Below, piece after piece: positions 8,666 through 15,338 of a stretch of 24,209 bases of DNA. This DNA is from Pseudomonadota bacterium. GTDB taxonomy: Bacteria > Pseudomonadota > Gammaproteobacteria > Steroidobacterales > Steroidobacteraceae. The first letter of the stretch is position 1. Each line of letters starts with the position of its first letter. The position numbers and the translations under genes are program-made. The notes beneath the pieces are model-generated. The model was not told the DNA's origin. It made no database searches and worked only from the letters and a program-made list of their open reading frames with translations. The DNA lies in the NCBI GenBank assembly GCA_023428645.1, contig JAEYXD010000122.1, forward strand, positions 1 to 24,209, read 5' to 3'.

Positions 8666-9442
8666 ATGCCGCTAGCTGTTTTCCTCGCAATCATCGGTTT
8701 CTTCATCGGCGGGCCGCGCGGTCTCTTGATCGGCGCCTTGATCGGCCTCGTGACCGGTTGGGTCGTGCGCAAGGTCGTACGCGACCGCCTCGTCGGCGCG
8801 CAAGCGCAGTTCCTCGAGTCCACGTTCGCCGTCATGGGCGCGCTGTCCAAGGCGGACGGTGTCGTCACCCGCGACGAGATCGCCGCCGCGGAAGCGATGT
8901 TCGATCGACTGAACCTCTCCGGCACGCAACGAGAGATCGCGAAGGCCGCGTTCAATCGCGGCAAGTCACCGGGCTTCGATGTCGACGCCGAGGTCGCGAC
9001 CTTCGCGCGCGCCGCGCACGGCTACCGGCCGCTGCTGCTCATGTTCCTGCAAGCGCAAGTCGCCGCGATCGCGGGCGACGGCAATGTGCATCCTGCCGAG
9101 CATCAGCTGCTCGTACGCATCGCGCGCACCCTGGGGCTCAGTGAGAGCGATGTCGCACAGCTGGAAGCCTTGCTGCGAGCGAGCGCGGGCGCGGGCGGCG
9201 GCCGCGCCGGTACCCCGCCGTCGCGACGCAAGCTGGACGACGCCTATGAGGCGCTCGGTCTATCGCCTGCCGCGACCGATGCGGAGATCAAGAAGACGTA
9301 TCGCCGCTTGATGAGCCAGAACCATCCCGACAAGCTTGCGGGCAAGGGCTTGCCGGAGAGCATGCGGCAGATGGCCGAGGAGCGTACGCGCGAGATCAGT
9401 ACGGCGTACGCGATCATCAAGGAAAGCCGCGGTTTCAACTGA
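8666..9442 (+). CDS. djlA: DjlA-type membrane-anchored J-domain co-chaperone
   Basis: The 258-residue protein has DjlA architecture. A single glycine-rich N-terminal membrane helix (about residues 4-34, IGGPRGLLIGALIGLVTGWV) is followed by a TerB-like helical domain (about 45-172: FAVMGALSKADGVVTRDEI and AIAGDGNVHPAEHQLL, with acidic metal-binding-type repeats). A short linker leads to a C-terminal J domain (about 190-258) with HPD at 220-222, the motif that stimulates DnaK ATPase. In E. coli DjlA works with DnaK at the inner membrane and affects envelope stress signalling. The ATG at 8666 places the helix at the very N-terminus. It is the last gene of the operon that begins with the GST. A strong hairpin lies 53 bp after the stop. 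Confidence 0.93.
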   Translation: MPLAVFLAIIGFFIGGPRGLLIGALIGLVTGWVVRKVVRDRLVGAQAQFLESTFAVMGALSKADGVVTRDEIAAAEAMFDRLNLSGTQREIAKAAFNRGKSPGFDVDAEVATFARAAHGYRPLLLMFLQAQVAAIAGDGNVHPAEHQLLVRIARTLGLSESDVAQLEALLRASAGAGGGRAGTPPSRRKLDDAYEALGLSPAATDAEIKKTYRRLMSQNHPDKLAGKGLPESMRQMAEERTREISTAYAIIKESRGFN

Positions 9443-9495
9443 GCCCGACGGATCGAGTGCCGCAGGCGCGCCTTGCGCGTCACGAGGTGTGCCGA

Positions 9496-9524
9496 CGGCA
9501 GGCGCGACCGGTGCGCGCCTGCCG
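9496..9524. terminator. Hairpin between convergent djlA and TonB receptor genes
   Basis: Perfect 11-nt arms (cggcaggcgcg at 9496-9506 and its reverse complement at 9514-9524) enclose a 7-nt loop. It lies in the 91-bp space between the ends of two convergent genes, the usual place for a shared terminator. Only a short A/T stretch (aattct) follows on the plus strand and none on the minus strand, so Rho-independent function is plausible but not textbook. Confidence 0.6.
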
Positions 9525-9533
9525 AATTCTCCC

Positions 9534-11843
9534 TCAGAACTTCACGCCGACTCGGATGCCGAACGTGCGCTTGAGCGGCGGCGTCAACGAAATCGTCTGT
9601 CGCCCGCCGATCTGCTCGGTCGTCTGCGCAATGGACTGCGGCACCTTGTTGTCGAAGATGTTCAAGCCGTAGAGCTCGAACTTGTAGCGATCGTTCTGCA
9701 GACCGATGCGTGCGTTCGACATGACGAAGGGCGCGAGCCACACGACATTCGTGACGTCTGCGTATTCCTTGCCCTGGTAATTGGCATCAATTCGATACAG
9801 CGCGTCGTAGTCAGCAACTGCGGGATGGCGGTATGTGACCCCCAGGCTGGCAGCCATCTCTGGAAACCGCCCGACCCTGTTGCCGACCGGATTGCTGTTG
9901 CCCGTGATCGTGCGGCACGCCGCGCAGACCGTATTGACGATCTCCGTCTTGTTATACGCGAAGGTACCGTCGATCGAGAGCCCCTCGAGCGGCGCCCACA
10001 CGACTTCCAATTCCGTACCCATCGCATCCGTCGCACCGCTGCCGAGCGTGACGTTGGCCTGCGTCAGCACACCCTCGGGAGTCACATAGAACAGCCCGGC
10101 TCCGTTCGGCTGCTTGGTCCATTCCGCGCGGTACACCGCCGCGAGCACACGCAGCGTGTCATCGAAGAAGTTGCCCTTGAGACCGACCTCATAGTTCTCG
10201 AGCTTCTGTTCCGGCACCACGCGGGGCACCGCGTATTCTGCAAGCACCTGTTGCTGCGCATACGCCGGCAGGCTGAGGAAGCCGGTGTTCAGTGAGCCGG
10301 GGCGCGAGCCCTCGGAATACGACGCGAAGAATTCGACACCGTCGCGGATGTGGTACTGAACGATGAACCGCGGCACGAACGAATACGTCATGCCCGACAG
10401 GTCCTGCCACGAGTTCGTCGCCGCTTGCAGCGTGCGCCGGCCGACCTCGTCCTCCTGGTAACGGCCTTCCGCCGTCAGCGTGACCTTGTCGTGGAGGTCA
10501 TAGCTGACGGAAGCGAAGAAGCCGAGCGTCTTGGAATAGTTCTCGGTGGGCGGGAAGTTGATGGCCATCACCCCACTGCGGCTCAGTACGCTCTGCATGT
10601 ACTGCGAGGAATCGACGTAGCTCATGCCCGCAAGACCCCGCAGCCGCGCGTTCGGGTCCGTCGACAAGCGCAGCTCCAGATACTCGTCCGTAAACGAATA
10701 CGCGGTTGCGGACGGGTTGTACGTCGCCGGATTCGAGTAGAACTGGCTGCCGTAGTCGAAGATCATCGCTGCGTCGTTCTCCATATAGGAAGTCAGCGCG
10801 GATGCCGTCATGCCGAGGGGCAATTCGTAGTCGGCGGAGAGCTGTGCCAGCTTGCCGATGCGCTTCAGGCCGTTCTTCTCCTCGATGAACCCCGAGCCGA
10901 CGGTGTGCGACGACACCATCTGGCGCAGCGAATCGAACACACCGTCCGGGTATCGCGTGAGCTGCGCGATGCGATTGGATGGGGCTCTATCGACCTCTCC
11001 GCAGAAGAAGTTCAGCGTGCCGGCGGGCGCCCCGCCCGCGTTGCAGTTGTAGTCGTCAGGCTGCATGTAGGCGATCGCGTTCGGCCCATCATCGACTTCC
11101 CAGTAGGTGCCGTACGCGCGGATCTCGAGATTCTCGGTCGGCGTGAACAGCAGCGACCCGGACACGCCCGTGGTCTCCTGCCGCCCGAGCGTGCCGCCGT
11201 AGCCGAAATTCGAATACTGACCACCGGCTTCACGATAGTCGGCCGCGATACGGCCCGCGAGCAGACCATCGACGATCGTGCCTTGCAGACCGCCCTTGAT
11301 GTTGCGGTTGTCGTACGTGCCGAAATCGATCTCGACGTATGCCTCCGTGCCGAAGTCGGCCATCTTCGGCAGGAAGTTGATCGCACCCGAGAACGTGGAG
11401 CGGCCGAAATAGGCGTTCTGCGGCCCCTTGAGCACCTCGACGCGCTCCAGATCGAGCATTTCCGGAATGTCGCCGCCGCCGAGCGGCACGCCGTTCCAGA
11501 ACAGATTCACGGAGCCAAGCCCGCGCATCTCGTAAGCGTTGATGAGTCGACTGGCAGAAGACGTGTTCTGCGGTGCCGCCTTGAAGCCGGGGGTGAAGCG
11601 ATTGAGATCGCGCCGATCCTCGATGCCCTTCATCTCCATGCTTTCCGCGGTGAGCGCCGTGATCGCGAGCGGCGCCTCGATGATGCTTTCATCGCGCTTG
11701 CGCGCGCTGACGGTAATTTCCTCCAGAAATCCAGCAGTCGGACCGCCCTGCGCATTCGCCACCGGCGCCGCGCCAGGAGCAAACATGAACAGCGTCGTCG
11801 CCCCCAGAACGGGTACTGCGAGACCACGTGAACTCGCTTTCAT
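9534..11843 (-). CDS. TonB-dependent receptor, complete
   Basis: This 769-residue outer-membrane receptor has a signal peptide (about residues 1-32, ending PVANAQ), a TonB-box-like EEITVSARKRDESI, and a plug domain with APLAITALTAESME, LNRFTPGF, YEMRGLGS and LERVEVLKGPQNAYFGRSTFSGAINF. The barrel ends in the C-terminal phenylalanine of FGIRVGVKF, the usual outer-membrane insertion signal. The plug has the style of the large proteobacterial TBDR group that takes up varied organic ligands, not clearly siderophores; the ligand is unknown. Two Cys pairs (CNAGG...FFCGE and CAAC) may form disulfides in extracellular loops. I prefer the ATG at 11843, preceded by AGGTGAGGG; a GTG at 11858 would add five residues. 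The gene lies 475 bp downstream of the A/B-HiPIP operon on the same strand, so a functional link is possible but not shown. Confidence 0.92.
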   Translation of the reverse strand: MKASSRGLAVPVLGATTLFMFAPGAAPVANAQGGPTAGFLEEITVSARKRDESIIEAPLAITALTAESMEMKGIEDRRDLNRFTPGFKAAPQNTSSASRLINAYEMRGLGSVNLFWNGVPLGGGDIPEMLDLERVEVLKGPQNAYFGRSTFSGAINFLPKMADFGTEAYVEIDFGTYDNRNIKGGLQGTIVDGLLAGRIAADYREAGGQYSNFGYGGTLGRQETTGVSGSLLFTPTENLEIRAYGTYWEVDDGPNAIAYMQPDDYNCNAGGAPAGTLNFFCGEVDRAPSNRIAQLTRYPDGVFDSLRQMVSSHTVGSGFIEEKNGLKRIGKLAQLSADYELPLGMTASALTSYMENDAAMIFDYGSQFYSNPATYNPSATAYSFTDEYLELRLSTDPNARLRGLAGMSYVDSSQYMQSVLSRSGVMAINFPPTENYSKTLGFFASVSYDLHDKVTLTAEGRYQEDEVGRRTLQAATNSWQDLSGMTYSFVPRFIVQYHIRDGVEFFASYSEGSRPGSLNTGFLSLPAYAQQQVLAEYAVPRVVPEQKLENYEVGLKGNFFDDTLRVLAAVYRAEWTKQPNGAGLFYVTPEGVLTQANVTLGSGATDAMGTELEVVWAPLEGLSIDGTFAYNKTEIVNTVCAACRTITGNSNPVGNRVGRFPEMAASLGVTYRHPAVADYDALYRIDANYQGKEYADVTNVVWLAPFVMSNARIGLQNDRYKFELYGLNIFDNKVPQSIAQTTEQIGGRQTISLTPPLKRTFGIRVGVKF

Positions 11844-12318
11844 TGCCGAGACCCTCACCTGATGTTTCGAACGTTGCCCCCGAAAAACCGTTCGAGCTCT
11901 TATGTCGCGGCTAGCGCATCGCGATGGCTCGACTCAGTGAATCTCATCTGGCCCGCCGGCGACTGGCGCCCGTGCGGCTCGCTGTTGTTATCGGCCTGCA
12001 CAAGGAGATGATTAATTCAACTTCGATAACTTCGTTTGATCATGTCAGAAGAGTTGCCGAAGTCAAGCGCTGCGCGCCGACTTTCGATGACCTATGGCTT
12101 GGTCAACAGTGCGGGCCTGGAACCGGCCTGACCGAGCGCGCAGAAGGAAGCGCGCGACGCCGCAGGCGCGGCCGAGAATGGAAGGTTGAATGCCGTGCGC
12201 CGCCGTGCAGCTGAGATTGTTCGCGCACGTTCACAATAGGGCCGTGCGTTCATCGATGCCTCCGATGACTTCGCAATGCGCGACTTCATGCGGTGTCCGC
12301 GGCCGGCGCCGGCCGGCG
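11844..12318. other. 475-bp intergenic region between the receptor and the HiPIP gene
   Basis: No convincing gene was found; the open frames here have GC-shadow composition. It holds a 7-nt inverted repeat, tcgaacg (11867-11873) and cgttcga (11889-11895), 24 bp before the receptor start, which could be an operator or leader hairpin. A more AT-rich stretch (about 12003-12050) contains a tandem repeat of aacttcg (12019-12025 and 12028-12034) and is the likeliest place for the receptor promoter. Next to the HiPIP stop there is a self-complementary GC block at 12300-12315. I could not pick a convincing -35/-10 pair. Confidence 0.4.
12300..12315. repeat. GC-only palindrome just after the HiPIP stop
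   Basis: The 16-bp sequence cggccggcgccggccg is fully self-complementary and lies 3 bp beyond the stop codon of the HiPIP gene (12319-12321). In RNA it could fold as a short GC stem with a four-base loop at the end of the A-B-A-B-HiPIP transcript. No U-tract follows, so terminator function is uncertain. Confidence 0.3.
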
Positions 12319-12585
12319 TCATTCGACGTGCACGTAGTACTTGCAGGTGCCGTTCGGACTGATCTCGCCGTCGAGGATGACGCAGTACTTCGGATCCTGG
12401 AACAGCGCGCAGCCGCTGCACACCAGCCCATCTCTCGCCTCATCCTCGTATTCGGCTTCCTCTCGCGTCATCCGCTTGCGTGCTTGAGCGCGAGCGGCGC
12501 TCGCGGCGCACAGCAGCGCCGCACCCGCGCCGGTAGTGCGCAGGAAGCGGCGACGCGACAATCGCCGCGAGAGCCGGGCCGCCAC
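12319..12585 (-). CDS. Tat-exported high-potential iron-sulfur protein (HiPIP-like)
   Basis: The 88-residue product starts with a Tat signal: SRRRFLR (10-16) matches S-R-R-x-F-L-K, followed by a hydrophobic segment and ARAQA. The mature part is only about 55 residues, with exactly four cysteines besides one in the signal: C56-x2-C59-x8-C68-x12-C81. The last segment, ILDGEISPNGTCKYY, fits the HiPIP signature (hydrophobic, x3, G, aromatic, C, x2, aromatic), except that Thr80 replaces the usual Tyr/Trp. HiPIPs hold a [4Fe-4S] 3+/2+ cluster and carry electrons in the periplasm. The start appears to be GTG at 12585, 8 bp after the preceding stop; a TTG at 12561 would give the neat MSRRRFLR. As the last gene of the A/B operon it is a natural electron donor or acceptor for those proteins. 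Confidence 0.82.
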   Translation of the reverse strand: MAARLSRRLSRRRFLRTTGAGAALLCAASAARAQARKRMTREEAEYEDEARDGLVCSGCALFQDPKYCVILDGEISPNGTCKYYVHVE

Positions 12586-12593
12586 CAGCGCGC

Positions 12594-13448
12594 TCAGGAC
12601 TTCCAGTCGATCTGCTTGTCGACGAGCGCGACGAGCGTTTTCTCCATCGCCGGCTTCAATGCCTTGCCCATCAACGGTCCATAGTGGCCGGACGTGATGA
12701 TCTCGATCGGGTACTGCGCCGCCAGCTTGCGGAACGCCTCGACGCGGATCTTCTGATTGCGGTACAGGCCGCCAAAAATTGGTCCCGCGGTCGCGCTGTC
12801 CGTGAATTTCTCGATGTAGTCGTCCGGCATTTCGTGCAGCATCATGCCGCAGGTGTTCGGCTCCGCTGGGTGGCTGAATTCGAACACGTCGGCCGTGTAG
12901 ATCAGCTTCAGCTTGGTGTCGTACGCATACATCGTGCCGGTCAGGTCCTTCCAGATCGCATCGAGGATGACGATCTCGCGATCACCCAGATCGACCTTTT
13001 CGCCATGCTTCATGTGCTTGAAGCGATGCAGCGCGACTTCCGGATGGAACAACTGATAGTCGCGCACGTCGCCGATCGCAACCGAATTCGGATACTTCGC
13101 CATGAGCCGGCCGAGATTGCCGGTATGCGGGATTTCCTGGTGGCTGACGAAGATGTAGTCGAGCTGGCGGCCCTGCAGCACTTGATCCAGCTGGCGATCC
13201 ATCGTGTACCAGAGCGCGAAGTGGCCCGGGTCGAGCATCACGGTCTTCTCGGCGCCGAGGATCACGTAGGCGACGCAGTGACCGTGCCGCATCTCGGTCA
13301 GCGGCCGCTCGACGCTGTTGTCGCGCAGCGGGGCGCCGCGAGGGTCCGTGCATCCACCGATCCAGGCGAGATCGTCCGTGACCATGCGCGGCAGATCGCG
13401 CGAGACGTACGTCTTGTAGATCGTGTTCGCTGGCAGCTTGTTAGACAT
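12594..13448 (-). CDS. Flavodiiron/ODP-like MBL-fold protein, B subunit, copy 2
   Basis: This 284-residue protein has a metallo-beta-lactamase fold of the flavodiiron (FDP) or oxygen-binding diiron (ODP) type, without flavodoxin. The strand-loop VAYVILGAEKTVMLDPG is followed by FVSHQEIPHTGN (H103, E105, P107, H108), where FDPs have HxExDH. The segment LDAIWKDLTGTM aligns without gaps to the FDP IEAPMLHWPDSM, placing Asp168 at the His-ligand position. TADVFEF supplies the bridging Asp187, and SGHYGP the last ligand, His255. So five ligand positions are kept or have a possible substitute, and only the HxExD aspartate is clearly lost (to Pro107). There is no signal peptide. Its ATG lies inside the end of the A gene (8-nt overlap), implying coupled translation and probably a complex. 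General alternatives are an MBL hydrolase or lactonase, but the E of HxE and the FDP-like spacing favour a diiron-type site. It is paralogous to 14508-15338. Confidence 0.8.
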   Translation of the reverse strand: MSNKLPANTIYKTYVSRDLPRMVTDDLAWIGGCTDPRGAPLRDNSVERPLTEMRHGHCVAYVILGAEKTVMLDPGHFALWYTMDRQLDQVLQGRQLDYIFVSHQEIPHTGNLGRLMAKYPNSVAIGDVRDYQLFHPEVALHRFKHMKHGEKVDLGDREIVILDAIWKDLTGTMYAYDTKLKLIYTADVFEFSHPAEPNTCGMMLHEMPDDYIEKFTDSATAGPIFGGLYRNQKIRVEAFRKLAAQYPIEIITSGHYGPLMGKALKPAMEKTLVALVDKQIDWKS

Positions 13449-14472
13449 ACTGGAGCCTCTGTGAGTCCGAGAGCTTGCTGGCCGCGCGCATCGCGTCCGT
13501 CATCAGCTTCACGTGCGCACGCACGGCTTCCCTGCCTTGAATCACACACCCATGCACCGGCGCGAGGATCTGCACGTCGTGATCCTTGAACAGCTGCTCG
13601 AAACGCGCGATCAGGTGCGGGAACTCGGCCTCGCGCATCCAATTGAAGCGCTCGACGATCTCCCGTGCGACCGTGCTGACGCTCGGCAGGCCCTTTGCGG
13701 ATGTGATCACGGGCGAGTCGTTCACATGCTTCAGGTGCCTGAAGCCGAACGACTCGGAGGTGAACATCGTCCCCGTCGTCGCGTCGAAGGCCCACTGCGT
13801 CATGATCATCTGCTTGGAGCCCGCATCCATGTAGCTGAAGTCGAATGCGCCCACCTTTCGCTTCACACCGTTGCGGACCGATTCGATGGGAATGCGGCCC
13901 AGGAAGTCACGCACCTCCGTGATCGCGACGGCCGGATCGTTGATCCATTCGAGGATGCCGCCCGCCATCGCGCCGAACAGCAGCGTCGGGCTCTCGCACG
14001 AGCCGAACACGTAACCCATGTTGCCGATGCAGTCGAGTTCGTTCCGCGAGAACCAGACATAGACTTTGCGCTTGCCGACGAGCTCGAGCGCGCTCTGCAT
14101 CGCCGGCAGCGTCACCGGCATGCCGAGCTCCTGGAAGATGCAGTTCTCATCGTCCATCAGCATGTAGGCGCTCAACGGCTCGTACGCGTCCAGGTCCTCG
14201 GGCAGCCAGCTCAGCATTTCGGCGCGCACCACGCACCCGATGCGATACAGGCGATCGGGAATCAATGTGGTGACGGTTTGGTTGGCGGTAAACACATGAC
14301 TGCCAGTCGAGTTCAGCGCGCCGCGTCGACGTCCAGCGGCAGCAACGCCGCCGGGGGCACCCGCGGCACTCGCTGCCGCGGCACTCTCGCCGCGTAGCAG
14401 CGCCATGATCATGGCAGTGGCGGCCGAACCCTTCAGCAAGGCGCGCCGATCGACCCCTTTCGAATCAGACAT
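13441..14472 (-). CDS. Tat-signal FDP/ODP-like pseudoenzyme, A subunit, copy 2
   Basis: This 343-residue protein starts with a Tat signal (VDRRALLKG at 7-15, then AATAMIMALL and an Ala-rich region to about residue 36). The rest follows the same fold order as the B proteins: YMLMDDENCIF, then VWFSRNELDCIGN, where the FDP HxExDH has become R143-x-E145-x-D147-C148. DAGSKQMIMTQW places Gln221 at the His-ligand position, TSESFGF puts Glu240 at the bridging Asp, and APVHGCV keeps the final His307. Most metal ligands are therefore changed, and this may be a structural partner rather than an enzyme. The ATG at 14472 is preceded by GGGAG; an upstream in-frame start at 14667 would run into the previous gene. 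Its end overlaps the B gene by 8 nt. It is paralogous to 15331-16311. Confidence 0.75.
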   Translation of the reverse strand: MSDSKGVDRRALLKGSAATAMIMALLRGESAAAASAAGAPGGVAAAGRRRGALNSTGSHVFTANQTVTTLIPDRLYRIGCVVRAEMLSWLPEDLDAYEPLSAYMLMDDENCIFQELGMPVTLPAMQSALELVGKRKVYVWFSRNELDCIGNMGYVFGSCESPTLLFGAMAGGILEWINDPAVAITEVRDFLGRIPIESVRNGVKRKVGAFDFSYMDAGSKQMIMTQWAFDATTGTMFTSESFGFRHLKHVNDSPVITSAKGLPSVSTVAREIVERFNWMREAEFPHLIARFEQLFKDHDVQILAPVHGCVIQGREAVRAHVKLMTDAMRAASKLSDSQRLQYV

Positions 14473-14507
14473 CGATATCTCCCAACGCTTGTTGCAACGG
14501 GCGCCGC

Positions 14508-15338
14508 TCAGGCGGGCTTGGTGGCGACGCGCGCCATGGCCTTCTCGATCACGATCGGCACCGCCGGGCCCATGATTGGACCGGTATGTCCCGAGGTGAT
14601 GATCTCGATCGGATACTTCTTCAGAAGATTCCGGAATGCCTGCACGCGGATCTCCTGATCGCGCCAATCCTTGCCGAAAAACGGCATCGCATGGTTATCG
14701 GAGAGCCGCTGGAACTTCTCCTCCGACATTTCGTGAAACATCGTGCCGCACACATTGTCCTCGTCGGTGTGCACGAAGCCGAACAGATCGGCACCGAAGA
14801 ACAGCTTGAGCTTGGTGTCGTACGTCCACATCGTGCCGCTCAGGTCCTTCCAGATCGCCTCGAGGAACACGATCTTGCGATCGCCGAGATCGATGCTCTC
14901 CTCGTGACGCACCATCTGAATCCGCTCGAGCTCCACCTCCGGATGGAACAAGTGATAGTCACGCACGTCGCCGACGGCGATGCAGTTCGGATACTTCGCG
15001 AGCAGCCGCCCCATGTTGCCCGTATGCGGAATCTCCTGGTGGCTCAGGAACACGTAATCGAGCGGACGGCCCTGCAACACCGCATCGAGCTGGCTGTCGA
15101 GCGACCACCAGTGGCCGAAGTGGCCCGAGTCCATCATCATCGTCTTCTTCGAGCCGAGGATGACGTGCGCGACGCAGGGCTCATGACCGATCGCACGGCG
15201 CACTGGCGCACCTGGCGGCGGCGGCAGGTATCGCCCCGCGCCCGCGGAACATCCGCCGACCCATGCCAGATCGGGCAGCACCATGCGCGGCAATCCGCCC
15301 TGGACGATATAAGCTCGGTCTTTCAGCGGATCAGACAT
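14508..15338 (-). CDS. Flavodiiron/ODP-like MBL-fold protein, B subunit, copy 1
   Basis: The 276-residue product is a close paralogue of the B protein at 12594-13448. It has VFLSHQEIPHTGNMGRLLAK (H100, E102, P104, H105), LEAIWKDLSGTM with Asp165 at the FDP His position, GADLFGF with the bridging Asp184, and IITSGHTGPIMG with His251. The proline-rich insert YLPPPPGAPVRR (about 37-48) distinguishes it from copy 2. No signal peptide is present. I chose the ATG at 15338 (MSDPLKDRAY), which overlaps the A-gene end by 8 nt exactly as in copy 2; an upstream in-frame start at 15386 would extend into A. Thirty-five bp separate its stop from the next A gene. The function is inferred as a non-flavin diiron or mononuclear metal protein binding O2, NO or a redox substrate; this is not demonstrated. 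Confidence 0.8.
   Translation of the reverse strand: MSDPLKDRAYIVQGGLPRMVLPDLAWVGGCSAGAGRYLPPPPGAPVRRAIGHEPCVAHVILGSKKTMMMDSGHFGHWWSLDSQLDAVLQGRPLDYVFLSHQEIPHTGNMGRLLAKYPNCIAVGDVRDYHLFHPEVELERIQMVRHEESIDLGDRKIVFLEAIWKDLSGTMWTYDTKLKLFFGADLFGFVHTDEDNVCGTMFHEMSEEKFQRLSDNHAMPFFGKDWRDQEIRVQAFRNLLKKYPIEIITSGHTGPIMGPAVPIVIEKAMARVATKPA

Noticed and set aside
10350..11831. 493-codon plus-strand open frame opposite the second TonB receptor
   Set aside because: Antisense shadow with no recognisable motifs.
12092..12421. 109-codon minus-strand frame overlapping the HiPIP gene
   Set aside because: The HiPIP frame has a Tat signal and a four-Cys pattern; this one has neither.
12594..15338. Reading the B proteins as AHL lactonases or beta-lactamases
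   Set aside because: Their HxExPH motif, Asp at the fourth position and flavodiiron-like spacing do not match the HxHxDH zinc site of those enzymes, although a hydrolase role cannot be fully excluded.
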